From Volvox africanus (Eukaryota; Chlorophyta; Chlorophyceae; Chlamydomonadales; Volvocaceae): a stretch of DNA of 64,000 nt. Below are positions 1 through 14,600 of the stretch, one piece after another. The stretch covers positions 310,001 to 374,000 of the forward strand of contig BSDZ01000021.1 in the NCBI GenBank assembly GCA_030268105.1. The letters are read 5' to 3'. Numbering within the stretch: position 1 is the first letter of the stretch; every line of letters begins with the position of its first letter. The translations under genes were made by a program, and so were the position numbers. The notes beneath the pieces were generated by a model. The model worked only from the letters and a program-made list of their open reading frames with translations. It made no database searches and was not told the DNA's origin.

Positions 1-3000
1 AAGGAGTGGATCGACGTAAGCGCAAAAACGGCGCATCCAAGCAAGCCAAACCTTCGACCAGCTTTCGATCTCTCTCCTACCCGGAACCCGTTGGACCCAG
101 ATTCCATGGATGGCACGCAGATTGGAGCCTCCAAACCCTAATAAACCAAATGACCCATTTCACGCACCCGTTTCCTATCTCATCCCACTTCGCTGTCCCT
201 CTCCCGCTCTCCGTCGGCGGTGCGCATCACCTCATCTCACCGAACTTTTTGTAACTCTCTATCGAGTAGACGGAGCATGTTGGCAGGAAGCGACATGTGG
301 AGGGCATCAAGGGAGACAGGACGCCACGGTAGAAGCCCAGCAGCGCCAAAGCGGCCCTGCAGAGAGGAGAAAATCGGCAGGGTCGGGAGTATGGTGTTGG
401 AGCTGGAGATGAGGTTGGGAAAAGGCGAACACGTCATCCTAAAGCTCCTGGAGACTGGATCGTAAATTCAATCCTCCCCAGGACATGAACCGCCACCGGG
501 GCTTAGGGCTCAGGGGTAAGCTTCATTCTCACCTCACGCCAAGACTTGGCAGTGGGTTGGCATCCTCGCCGCCAGGCTGAACCGACTCTTCGCGCTGCTC
601 TTCCCCGATAGCCTCCTTCTCCGGTATACCCCCCTCCCCTGGAGGGGGCCGTGGAGCCGATGGACTGCCGGCATCACTGTCGCGGCCATCGTTACTGGTC
701 CCCGCGGTGCCTCCACCAGCGCGCCGTATGTGTGCTTGGCCTCGGCTGTCCCTCCTCCGCGCGACAGATAGTTGGCCCCATCGACTATGCCCCCGACCCC
801 TGACATCACCCACGGTGGCCGTGTGGGCGCCAATAGCAGCTGTCGCCAAGGCCACTGCCGCGACCTCACAAGTATCTGTTAGTGAAGTAAGCTCTCCCGG
901 AGGCCAAGAATCAGATCCAGATCCAGACCAGCAGAGCCTCCTGTTGTCTGGGCCCAGTTCAGCAAGAGCGGGGATGCGACCACAGCCACCGTCACCTCCA
1001 CTGTCATCATTTAGTTGCAGCGGGATCAGCAGCGGCCATGCACCCTGTGTCTGCGAACATTGGGAGTAAGGAGGACGGCATCATGAGGACGGCATCATGT
1101 GGGCGGCGGAGAAGGTCACGGGTCAATGCACTCTGGAGATGTGATTGTTGAGATGGTGGTGATGATGGGGCCTGTTTCGGGCTTATCAACGGCTCGATCC
1201 CTGGGCCCTGAAGTGAGCTACAAGGAGACCTTGGGTCTACTGACGGGAAGCAATCATGGAGTCCAACCATTCCGCTGCGGTGGCAAGATTGGAACTGCGC
1301 AGGGGGACGTTTCACCGTTCGTAAGACGGCATAGGCGACAAGCGGCAGCATAAGCTGCCAGCGTTTTCGGAGTTTTGCACTGCAAGCAGTTGTGCTAATG
1401 GGAACTGGAGCCTTCTAAATGACGCAGGTATGTGTTTTTAGGTGGAGCTTAGTGGAAAAAGCCCCCATCACAACCATCCTCCAGGCGTTTTGCAGAGCGA
1501 AAACACGAGAAAGGCGTTCAGGTGCCACCGTGCAGGTACCTTACAAGGACCGGCGCACAGCGTTGCCCTGATGGCCGGCTGTCGTGCGATTGGATCCCCT
1601 GGAGATGTAACCAACACCGGGCCAGCCTGGCACTCAAAGAAAAGTCAGCTGCACAAATTCTTCGCCGTTGATTGCCATAATGCGAAGCTTTGCAGCAGAA
1701 GAATTCGGGTAGGGAACACACGCGAGAGATAACGGCCGTAATTGCTATGCAGGCAGGAACATTACCACTCGGAAGGACAGTGCTTGCTGGGCCCTGTTAG
1801 CTACGTGTCTTCAGGCACGTATGGTAGGGGTATAGTGGTATAATGGACAGGGATACCCTTGGGATTGAGGTTGAAACCAGACAAAAATGGTTGCGGCGCA
1901 ATGATAGTTGACTTGCCAATGGGGCAGGCTTGGAGGTTGTGCAACGCAGATCCACAGCGGAAGTTCAGCTGATGTAGGGGCCAGATTGCGTGGGCAGTAG
2001 TGCGCTGTGTTCATGGACGATTACGGCCTTACACGCTTCTCTTGGGTAAGAGCGAACATCGGCATCAGCGAAGGTAGGCAAGGTGTTGCGGCTACTCAGT
2101 GAAAGCGCGGTGAAACATTATGCATGGGTGTGATCAGGTTGGTGCAATACATGACGGGTTGGTTAAGGAGCGCAGCCCTGAGGCCCAGATGTTTGGGACA
2201 GAAAGGCAGCTTACTCACCAAAGCGTCTCCCCCATGCAAATGGACGCGGGGTGACGCGAGAGCCGCCACACGCCGAAGGGATAACGATATGCTTACTCAC
2301 GCAGGTGAGTGAATTGTTTGTATGCTTGAGGCGCTCCCTCTTGAAATAGGAAAAATTCGACATAGCGCCCTTTGAGAAGAGGGCTCATCGCATCAGACTT
2401 GATCCCGAGCCTCTGTTATGGAAAGGGACTTGCTAGGACTGCCGTATCCGTATCGCCCGCATCAGTACTCGCCATTTGCAAACTCTCGATGCCCAATCGT
2501 GTCGGGCTAAGTATTAAGGGTGACTGCCAGCAGTTCCGGCATAACGATGCGCCAAGGGGACCTCTCATGCTACGAGACCCTCGGCTGGGGCACAATAACA
2601 CAACTTTCATCTCTGCCTTAAACTTCAGGAACTGTGGGAAAGGTAAGAAGCGACCCTTTGAAACTCTTAGACGTAAATGACAATAACATCCAAGACAACG
2701 TCTTGCACATTACTGACACATTACATACAAGATAATACTGCTGAATGTAACTAAATCTACAGCTGGGTTAATGAGTTTCTTATACAAAGACGCTCTGGAG
2801 TTTATACACCCTGTCGTCTGCTAAACTTCCATGCCGTATGAGACGGTCGCCAGTAACGCCTCTCCAGGAGCGTTTTTCGTACGGCGATCAGAATCAGCCG
2901 TACAATCGAGGGACCCTTAAGCTTGCCGTCTCTCCTGTCTCTTTGTCTGTTGCGGTTCTCTCGTTCCCAATTGGCCACTTTGCCACCAGCTCTTCGGTAG

Positions 3001-3015
3001 TTACCAGCAGCCACC
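1..3015. other. Stretch without a supportable gene
   Basis: Only short overlapping open frames occur here on both strands, the longest about 120 codons, and none shows a family motif or a convincing run of exons. A duplicated 15-base block (gaggacggcatcatg) lies near 1072-1098. A tRNA-like relic near 1826-1887 is listed separately. The last 200 bp or so should hold the promoter and 5' leader of LHCB4, but I see no clear TATA box. Exons of an upstream gene could be hidden here. Confidence 0.5.
1826..1887 (+). other. tRNA-like relic (possible SINE or tRNA pseudogene)
   Basis: An A-box-like stretch (tatagtggtataatgg) is followed about 30 bases later by ggttgaaacc. This differs at one base from the usual B-box form GGTTCRANNCC. 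No full cloverleaf can be folded by eye, so it is not called as a tRNA. Confidence 0.2.
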
Positions 3016-4467
3016 ATGCAGACCGTCCTTGCCAAGTCGTCTTTCATGGGCGCTCGCCCTTTCGGCGTAGCCGGTAAGGCCAAGTGGACTATGGACAAGA
3101 AGCTGCCTTTCTCGCTGCCGTCCTTTGGTTCTGAGAAGAAGAGCGGCACTGTTGCTGCTAAGCCGAAGGCTGGCACTGCTACGACGAAGCCGGCCCCGAA
3201 GGCAACCATCAAGAAGGTTGCCTCGCCTACTGGCACCCGCTCTGGCGGTGTTGGCTACCGCAAGTACCAGGGCGACGCTCTGTGGCTGCCGAACACCGTG
3301 CGCCCGGAGTGGCTGGACGGCTCTCTGCCGGGCGACCGCGGCTTCGATCCCCTCGGTGAGGACACCAGATCATTTTTGGCCGGAGGTTTAAGTAATGTTG
3401 CTGAATGCATATAGCTTGTTACCCGAGTACAGTATCAATATTAGCCATGGACCCCGCTGCATCTCCTTTCGGCATGAAGTAAGATCTAGCACGATTCGAC
3501 CTGATCTGATTAACCGAATGTCAATATAAATGCTGTGTTTATGAATGCCCACAGGCCTGGCGAAGCCGTCTGAGTTCGTGGTGATTGGGATTGACGAGAA
3601 TGACCAGAATGCCGCTCAGAACAAGAAGGGAACTGTGGAGGCTGTTGTGGCTGCTTCCCCAGATGAGGTTAGCTCTGAGAACCGTCTGGCTCCTTACTCG
3701 GAGGTGTTCGGCCTGGCTCGTTTCCGCGAGTGCGAGCTCATCCACGGCCGCTGGGCTATGCTGGCGTGCCTGGGCTGCCTGGTGGCAGAGGCCACAACTG
3801 GTGTTTCCTGGTGGGTAATACTTTTCTAGTGAGGCAAGCGACATTCCTAGTTGCTAATTGCATTTCAGGTATCTTGCTCAAGGATTCGGTTTCTGATATG
3901 ATAGTAGTGTAGTGAGCAATGCAGGAAGTTTGGTCCATCGTAAGCTTCTCGTTTTATTTCTGAAATCTCATCTGGGGTGGTCCTTTATGATGACAGGGTG
4001 GATGCCGGCAAGGTTGAGCTGGACGGCGCTTCGTACGCTGGCCTGTCTCTGCCGTTCAGCATTACTCAGCTTATCTGGATTGAGGTGATCCTGGTTGGCG
4101 GTGCTGAGATCTACCGCAACACGGAGACCAACCCAGAGAAGCGCTGCTACCCCGGCGGCTTCTTCGACCCTCTCAAGTTGGCCAGCGAGGACGAGGACCG
4201 TGCGTTCCGCCTGAAAACCGCTGAGATCAAGCACGCCCGCCTGGCGATGGTAAGGGGTCTTACTTGCAGGGGAATCTGAATTTAGGGTTTATATTTCAAC
4301 ACCGTACTGATGCAGTCTCGAATTCAGATCTAAGGAACTGCTACTGCCGTCCGTTTCCTCAGATCTCGTTCTTCGGCTACAGCGTCCAAGCCTTCACGAC
4401 CGGTGAGGGTGCTCTGGGCTCTCTGGCGAAGTTTGCTGATGGCCTGAACACCGGCAAGGGTCTGTAA
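3016..4467 (+). CDS. LHCB4: CP29, minor chlorophyll a/b-binding protein of photosystem II
   Basis: Four exons: 3016-3355, 3555-3810, 3997-4249 and 4363-4467. All junctions are GT-AG and in phase, giving 317 residues. CP29 is a monomeric thylakoid antenna protein that passes excitation from LHCII trimers to the photosystem II core and takes part in state transitions. The first LHC helix carries [14 protein letters not shown] (about residues 172-186) and the third EIKHARLAM (about 275-284), with the ExxHxR-type chlorophyll and ion-pair residues. Wording such as [13 protein letters not shown] and [19 protein letters not shown] is typical of green-algal CP29. The start ATG sits in a strong context (gccaccATG). 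The first 40 residues or so ([18 protein letters not shown]...) look like a plastid transit sequence, followed by a Lys/Thr/Pro-rich stretch of the kind phosphorylated in algal CP29. The gene converges on the FAM135-like gene. Confidence 0.96.
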
Positions 4468-4823
4468 AGTGATTACGTATATGACCGGACTCAGTTTGTA
4501 AGCCCAGGGAGTTACTGCTTGAGCGGAAGTGACGGTTTGAGCGTGAAGGTGCTTACGCTTATACCTACGGCGTTATTTCCGATGTACGCTCGGAAGTGTG
4601 TTCGGGATGGCTGTACAGGGAGGCTGGTCCGCAGATTTGGCGGATGCCTCGGTAGGATACCATGAGCGTACGCGTGTGTCCATCAATGACGGATGTTATA
4701 TAAGTTATGTCATGATGGCGCAATTTTGTGGTGTTCACACCGCACATCTGAGAAGACTATCAGCCTTCGTAGCGCAGCTACTCAGACCCAAACTTTCGTA
4801 CGTTTGGGGTTGAGGCCATAGAT

Positions 4824-4828
4824 TGTAA
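4824..4828 (+). terminator. Candidate TGTAA polyadenylation signal of LHCB4
   Basis: TGTAA is the usual volvocine poly(A) motif. This copy lies about 360 bases after the LHCB4 stop. Another TGTAA at 4497-4501 lies only about 30 bases after the stop and seems too close. Confidence 0.45.
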
Positions 4829-5106
4829 TTTATGCGCGTACCGATTTTTGAATGATCAATAAGACAATTTGGCCAGTATCCGCAATTTTTAGGTACCGTT
4901 TCCTCAGTCGCCTTGGAATGTATAGAGGCACGCATCAGCCTGAATACATGACACTGAGAATTACAACGATACCATGCTGCTGTGACAGGTCTCGCGTCTA
5001 GTGCCTGTGTTTAAAAGGATGTTTTCATCCCTAAAGCGTATCACATGGCAATTGTGGGACAAGGAACTATACGCCCGGATAAGTCCTGAGGATACTGTTC
5101 CCATCT

Positions 5107-5111
5107 TTACA
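5107..5111 (-). terminator. Candidate TGTAA polyadenylation signal of the FAM135-like gene
   Basis: On the minus strand this reads TGTAA, about 550 bases past the stop at 5662. Together with the site at 4824 it leaves roughly 280 bp between the two convergent transcripts. Confidence 0.35.
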
Positions 5112-5661
5112 ACTGCCCCTTTCCAAAAATGGAGTAGCAGGCTGGCAGCGTTCCTTTGCCGCAATATACACACTTTCCAGCGTAAAAATGTACGGGCAAT
5201 TTGCATGGCCCTACGCCATCACCCTTATGGTTTAAACGGCACACGAGACAAGAAACCCCACTAATATGTAATACTCCCCCCTTTGGACGCGCACGTCCTG
5301 TCTGGGTCCATCGTTTCCCTGCCTCCAAGTGGCATTCAGACCCTGCCGCATTTGCACCAAGCCAGGCAGATAAATATCCCTGTTAATTAAGCATGAAAGG
5401 TTTACCAACGCTTCTTGGTGCACCACGTCTCCACGGTTACCGCGAGCTGTCTTTGTCCCAGTCGCCACCGGTACGTACCATAACTCATTGTATGCTTTAA
5501 GCATCCCACCTTTACTTAAGCCAGCCTTCCTGCCCATTCTCCGACCGTTCCATATACCATAAATTCAATCCCTTTGCTGCAACACTGCTGTCCCGCAATT
5601 CGATGAACCCACATCCCAGCCGTAGCAGTCTTGAAGCTGTAACTGCAGAGCTCAGGGTATG

Positions 5662-8600
5662 CTATAGCCAGCTGTGGGGTGAAGGGGCCAGCATGGTGTA
5701 CCTGTGCACCAGCCCCCACATCATGAGCCCCACGTACAGCTGACTCTCGATGAACTCTATGTGGGCCGTCCTGGGAGGGACAAGGGGCAGGAGTTGAAAG
5801 TGGTTAAGTAGGTTGAAATGTTCCGACAGGAGTGTGCTGGAGGAGCGCGGTGGTTCTGGAAGGAGTGGAGGGCCTGAACTCCGAACAGGAGACCACGGAG
5901 ATAAGCCTTGGAAGTTGTAAACCACCACATCGCAAACATGATGTACAGGGCGTTACCATAACAGCAGCAACAACAACTTCCTGATGGGACAGGCAGCGTC
6001 TTACTCAGCCCTGCGTTTGTTCCTCTTGCTCTTGTGTCTGTCGGTTACTGCGCTACTATAATCCACATTCTGGCGATGATGTACTTTTAGAACTTCTGTC
6101 CCTGCCAAGATGTCTCCACCCACGACCTGCCCTTACCTGCCTCTTCCTTCGCGCGGTGCGCCCATCTACGTCCATCATTCCACACATACTGAAACAGGTT
6201 CCGCCACTGCAGACTGACCTTTTCACCCACTACCTCTGCCCTCAGCACGCGCTACCCGACACAAACCCACCTGCCCACGAGTTTTGAGAAACTAAAGCTC
6301 TTGGCGCGCAGGCTGAAGTCCACCGCCAGCCTGAAAAGATGCGTCCCTCCCCCCACGCCCGCCGTCAGTGCGCGTAGCATCTCGTTGTAGCAGCGCCCGC
6401 GGCGGCTATCGCGTTCCGCCTGCAGACAGGTAGTAATGGCTGAAGAATGATAGGGCACATAGCGGTCCTGCGGTGACGACACCACGACGACCAGCTTGAA
6501 TACCGACAGCGGGCACTCATGGGCCAGACGGTACAAATAGCAATCCGTCAGTTGGGTCGCATCGGAGAAGGTGAGCTGATGTAGACACTTGCCTGCGGGG
6601 CGCGGAGTAGGGAAAACAGGATGGCAGGCGACCTCTACGATGAGGACAGAACAAAAGGCAAGGGCGAAGAGCAGAGCAACCAGTACTGTTTCCAATTGTG
6701 AAGGGCAAGGCGGCTTGAGACGTAAGAGCAGAACCGGAACGGCGGGGTATCACAACGCAAGCTGACTGCATGAAATGCACGCAGAAAGCGGCAGGGCTTG
6801 TTTGATCGTCATCCATACTTATTATGAAACACTGAACAGATGGGGCTCAGGGGGAATGCGCAGGCCCCGGAACTGGCTACACTACTTTCCTCTGGTGAGG
6901 TTATGCGCGGGAAGTCTTCAGCAGTCCAGCACCCGTCTCGATCGTTGCTGCTTACCCTTGCCGATGCTCTTCAACAGAAGCAGCCCCGTGTCCACCACCG
7001 CGTTGGTCCCATACAGGAAACCCAAATGCGGTCCGCACACCGAAATATACAACCATAACAGCGATTTGTAAGGCGCGAATTCTGGTTGGGTCAGCGCCGC
7101 GCGGAGGATGAGGTTGCCGATGGAGTGCCCTGGGAGTCCAGCAGGGAATCCCGGAAACACTGAACGATTAGGATAAGGGAAGAGAGCACGCGAACCCGCC
7201 GGGGAGCAAGGCATGTGAATAAGAGAGAAACAACATCCCCGATACTGTGTCAGTTCGACCAGTTCCCATAACATATCGAACGAGGCGATAGGTGAGCCGA
7301 TAGCGAAAAGGAGAGGGAGTCTGTCAATGAATGTGCACACAAACCACCTCACATTACAACTTCACATTGCATACACACACACATTACAACAACACACAAC
7401 ACATTACACACATAACAGCTTTAAATGAATACCCCTCCACAAATCTTCATGCCTCATGACAACGCCCACCCACGCAACCACCCACCCACCAACGAGTGTA
7501 ATCTTGCGCAACGGCCGGCGTGTGGAGTGGGCGAAGGGCGCCAGGAACTCGGCCATCTCGATTGCCAATCTCTTGCCCATCTCCTGCAGAGAGTCATGCG
7601 TGTTGCCCTGCAGGGGAAGCAGACAACGAGTGCCAGGCAACGGGGCACAGCCAGGCTCGAATGGGGTTGGAGCTGAAAGGGAGGCAGCTGGACAGAAACA
7701 ATGCGCTCAGGCCATGACGACGTCAGACGATGGATGTAATCAAACCGGCGTCATTTATTCCTGTTTATACGTAATCAAAACCCTATTTGCCCAGGTCCCC
7801 CACTTGCAATGCATCACCTCTGTACCGTTGCCTCCATCACCATCACCATTACAATACCGTATCACTACCATCGCACACCAGCATGAACAGCGAGCATCGG
7901 CTCAGATGTGCGTCCTGTGCCTCTCACCTCGTTGGTCTTGCTGGAGAAGCACTCCAAGTAGGGGTACATGAGCATCAAATGCGCTTTCACCAGGCACAGG
8001 TCGGTGGCGGCTCCTTGAAACCCGTGAACAAAGATAGCTACGTGAGACTCGTCCTGGCATGAGGAGGGGAAAGCGGAGACAGAGCGCCACATGGCACATA
8101 ATGCACAGTCAGCAGGGCCGGGGTCAGTAAGCGGAACCAAGAAGAGCAAATCGAGGCGTAAAAGCCGGAGTTCCGACTGATAAGCGGGAATGCGGATTGG
8201 GGAGGAAGCCAGCTAAACCAAGCTTAGTGGAATGAAGAACAGGGACGCTGGCGAGGACAGCCGGCCGCCTTATGGACATGGATGGCCTTAAATCGCGGTC
8301 GGGTGCGCTTGAGCCCCAGGTGGCAGGATCGCCGCAAACCTCTCTCCAGCCGGCCGCCCAAACAGGTGTTGAGGAGCTCCAATATCTCCATCAACAAATG
8401 CCGCGTCTTTGACCGGAAAGTACCTATTAGCAAAGCTCCCCAGTGATCTCAATCGCAAGACTTAACCATCCCAGTGAGTGTTGCCCAGTGTTGCCAATCG
8501 TGACGCACCCGAAGTCGGAAGCCCTCGCCAAAGTAGGAGTCGCATTCCGCCAGCCACTTGATTCCCTGGCGTCTCCAAGGCAGGGGGCAAGGAATGCGCG

Positions 8601-11600
8601 GCCATGATGAGCGCTTGGACTTCGAAGAGAGAGATTCACTACAAATTGAACCTCACAACGTAAGGGACGAACGAGGACACCTACGCGCACGTGCCAGGCG
8701 ACCTTGGCGCCATCACGGTCACGCGCGTCAGTGGCATTGTCAGCGACCAGCTCTTCTCTAATCTTCAATCAGCGCTTGTAACTTCCGAGCTAGCAGCCGC
8801 GCATTGAAAGCGTCATTCTTGACACAATAGCTGTTACTGCTTCAAGACAGTCCGGCCAATTCGCCGCATTCATACCTGCGAGTCATCCACCACCAGCACT
8901 GGTTGATCCCCGGGAGATCCCCACAGCGAGCCGGGCTGTACAGCGGGCATCCGGAAGCGGGGTGTCCGTAGCTTCTGCGGAAGAGCACCGCACCCCATGG
9001 GAGCATCAAACAGCAGAACGCTTAGTGAGGGAGCTAACACGGAGGCAGAGAGTGAGTGAGGGGGAGAGAGAGGGGGGAGAGAGAGAGGCGCAGCCAGCTG
9101 ACATCGCTTCCACGTAAAGCGAGCTTGTCGATCTGACTGGTGGACCTTGGCAAGGACCGAGGGGTCGCCTAAAAGTGCAGAACACTGAGCCGTCTAGGAG
9201 CTCCACTCCGCACCATCCTGGAGAGGAACCGCATACAAAAATGACCGGTGTGACCTCCATAAGCTGCAACATCACGCCAACAGTTTCCGTCATGAACCCT
9301 CGCGGCCTCGCCGCACGGCATATCCACACAGCGAGTGCTGCGGGCCCATGCAAACACCATCTAGGCCCCGTCACGGCGTAAAACATACAAATAGAAGGGT
9401 GAAAGACCACCACTAAGCCCCGATATCCTTCATCCCCAACCCTCCCAGTGGTGCAGTCCTATGAACCCCAGCCGCTGCGATGACTGCGATGACTGCGGCA
9501 CGACCCTTCCTGCTTGGAAGAATAATAGGCGTCTTGATAATCTGCATATTCCTCGAGGTCCTGCCATCCAGTCCCGTAAAACGGCCAGATTGACACACAC
9601 ATACATACATACATACATACATACATACATACATACATACATACATACATACATACATACATACATACATACATACATACATACATACATACATACATAC
9701 ATACATACATACATACATACATACATACATACATACATACATACATACATACATACATACATACATACATACATACATACATACATACATACATACATAC
9801 ATACATACATACATACATACATACATACATACATACATACATACATACATACATACATACATACATACATACATACATACATACATACATACATACATAC
9901 ATACATACATACATACATACATACATACATACATACATACATACATACATACATACATACATACATACATACATACATACATACATACATACATACATAC
10001 ATACATACATACATACATACATACATACATACATACATACATACATACATACATACATACATACATACATACATACATACATACATACATACATACATAC
10101 ATACATACATACATACATACATACATACATACATACATACATACATACATACATACATACATACATACATACATACATACATACATACATACATACATAC
10201 ATACATACATACATACATACATACATACATACATACATACATACATACATACATACATACATACATACATACATACATACATACATACATACATACATAC
10301 ATACATACATACATACATACATACATACATACATACATACATACATACATACATACATACATACATACATACATACATACATACATACATACATACATAC
10401 ATACATACATACATACATACATACATACATACATACATACATACATACATACATACATACATACATACATACATACATACATACATACATACATACATAC
10501 ATACATACATACATACATACATACATACATACATACATACATACATACATACATACATACATACATACATACATACATACATACATACATACATACATAC
10601 ATACATACATACATACATACATACATACATACATACATACATACATACATACATACATACATACATACATACATACATACATACATACATACATACATAC
10701 ATACATACATACATACATACATACATACATACATACATACATACATACATACATACATACATACATACATACATACATACATACATACATACATACATAC
10801 ATACATACATACATACATACATACATACATACATACATACATACATACATACATACATACATACATACATACATACATACATACATACATACATACATAC
10901 ATACATACATACATACATACATACATACATACATACATACATACATACATACATACATACATACATACATACATACATACATACATACATACATACATAC
11001 ATACATACATACATACATACATACATACATACATACATACATACATACATACATACATACATACATACATACATACATACATACATACATACATACATAC
11101 ATACATACATACATACATACATACATACATACATACATACATACATACATACATACATACATACATACATACATACATACATACATACATACATACATAC
11201 ATACATACATACATACATACATACATACATACATACATACATACATACATACATACATACATACATACATACATACATACATACATACATACATACATAC
11301 ATACATACATACATACATACATACATACATACATACATACATACATACATACATACATACATACATACATACATACATACATACATACATACATACATAC
11401 ATACATACATACATACATACATACATACATACATACATACATACATACATACATACATACATACATACATACATACATACATACATACATACATACATAC
11501 ATACATACATACATACATACATACATACATACATACATACATACATACATACATACATACATACATACATACATACATACATACATACATACATACATAC

Positions 11601-14600
11601 ATACATACATACATACATACATACATACATACATACATACATACATACATACATACATACATACATACATACATACATACATACATACATACATACATAC
11701 ATACATACATACATACATACATACATACATACATACATACATACATACATACATACATACATACATACATACATACATACATACATACATACATACATAC
11801 ATACATACATACATACATACATACATACATACATACATACATACATACATACATACATACATACATACATACATACATACATACATACATACATACATAC
11901 ATACATACATACATACATACATACATACATACATACATACATACATACATACATACATACATACATACATACATACATACATACATACATACATACATAC
12001 ATACATACATACATACATACATACATACATACATACATACATACATACATACATACATACATACATACATACATACATACATACATACATACATACATAC
12101 ATACATACATACATACATACATACATACATACATACATACATACATACATACATACATACATACATACATACATACATACATACATACATACATACATAC
12201 ATACATACATACATACATACATACATACATACATACATACATACATACATACATACATACATACATACATACATACATACATACATACATACATACATAC
12301 ATACATACATACATACATACATACATACATACATACATACATACATACATACATACATACATACATACATACATACATACATACATACATACATACATAC
12401 ATACATACATACATACATACATACATACATACATACATACATACATACATACATACATACATACATACATAGACGTATGGTTAATACTAACGTATCACCG
12501 GCATGACAGTGTCACCGGTGGTCGTGCAAAATGACTTAGAACTTGCGCGCTAATGAGGCAGCAATCGTCTGTTCAAGTCTCACCTTGAGCCTAAATTTTT
12601 TGGCTGAACTAGCGGCGACCGTCGCGCTCGCGGCGGCTTTCACTTCGGCGGCCTAACTCTGGTTTATAGCACGAACAGCCGCCTTTCTTCCTTGTGGATT
12701 GCCTTCTTTTACTCTATTTTCTACGGCAGAGTGAACGGCGATTATCGCGCCTGCTGCGACTTGGAGCATCCCGCTCATTCTTCCGACTCTTGGCCACCAA
12801 CGGGAACAACCGCCACTCTTAGGGAATATCTTCTTCTGCTCTCCTTTAAACGGCGGAATTAGAGGCAACTCTTGCGCAGGCGGGGATTCGGAACCTCTCG
12901 CTATTCCCTCTTCTGGCCGTCATTGCAGACAGTCGCAAGTCGTTCTTCGGAAGATAAACTCCTTTGCTTCTCTATGCCATCTTAGCCTTCACCATGATCG
13001 ATATCAACCGCGCGCGGACCACCGCGCGAACAACAAAATCCATTGGCCAGGAATCAGCTGCAGCCAACAGAGGCCCGTCCGCCCGGCCTCCGATGGCAAA
13101 ACGCTTCGTTAACCTGGACCAAATTCAACGGGAATTACCAGCAGGAACTCCCATCCTACTCGACCAAGAGACCTTGGCCATGGACATCCATTGGCCACCA
13201 GATTCTAACCCGGCAGACGTCCACGCCCAGCTTTTCGGGCCCCTCACGGATGCAGTCATTACCAAAGTGTACGAGGTTATGGTGGCCAACATGCCAGGCC
13301 TACCATGCAGCCTGCCAAAGATTGGCAGGCATCACCAGTACAAGCACCCCAATGGCAACGTGGTGCAAGAAATTACCATTCTTCTCCCGAAGGGTGGCAG
13401 GGCATGGCTCCTATCATCAACCGCAGTCGCCAGGGGACACCTGAGACTGGGGCAAGTCCACCTTCTCCCGAACAACCCACCCATCACCGTGGAGGTCCAC
13501 ATCAAAAACCTCCACAAGATGCAGCCAGCACTCTGGGAGATATCAGGGGTGCCTTCAAGCCTATCCCCGCAAGCTATCCCAAGCTTCCTAGCGCAAGCTT
13601 ATTCATCAGAACGATCCTCCAGACCCATGGATGAGTTCCAAGACCTCAAACCCACGCGCATGGCTGACACATGGCGGGTTAAAATGGCACCGGGATCCCC
13701 CAGCCTCCCACCCCAGAGTCTGTTCAGCTTTGGACGACCGGGGGGCTTTTTGAACCAGGGCATGCTGGTGGCTACTAGGCTCCGGTCAGTAGTAGAGGAG
13801 GCCCCGTTTCGTATGCCCTGCAAACCCCCTCCACGAACGGAGCTCAATCGCCAGCGAGACCTCAAACGTCAACGCCTGCCAACCCACCAGCCAAATCCCC
13901 CAGCCCAGCCCACAGCCCGACTGAGAGGTCTGGACCCCTCGTCCAGCATGGCCAACACTGTGCCATCCTTTGCGGATGTTCTCAGGCAGCACCCACAGGG
14001 GCCCCCAAGGCAACCCACACCCAGCTCTCTGATGCCACTCCCACCTGGGGCGCCCCAACCCATGGCCCCACCACCCAGGCTGCCGCCCCAAGCTATCATC
14101 GAAGCAGCCGCAACAGCAGCAATGGCCAGGGAAGCAGCAGCCAAAGCCGCTACAGCAGCATGCAAACCCAGAACCCCGACTAATACCACTGATGTAGTCA
14201 CAGAATGTGCAGCCCAACCACCACCTCCCCAACCAGCATCAAAGCCAGACAACCAGGGGGTGGTGAACGAGGTCAACGCACCAGCTGGACGCTCACTCTC
14301 CAGGGCCAGGGCACAAGAGCATACCTCAAACAGCCACGCCCTCACCAGAACCCAACAAAACAAAATTCGCAAGCAGCGACTGACCCACCTGCCAGAGGAG
14401 GTACGAGCCCAGCGGCACATGGCCCAAACAGAGAGGGCAAGGCAAGCCCGGAAGGCCAAACTAGCCTTGCAACGGAAGGAGAGGGAGTCAACGGTATCAG
14501 GTGGTATAACCAAGGAGGCACTCCGACCACGGCGGACACCCACTCGGCGTCCCCGGCAAACCAAAAACAACCCCAACCCATCCCAGGACATGGACTGCGA

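Noticed and set aside
9413..12472. Several ORFs of about 1,000 codons on both strands (Met-Tyr-Val-Cys and Ile-His-Thr-Tyr repeats)
   Set aside because: They are translations of the pure ATAC microsatellite, which has no stop in these frames. They are not genes.
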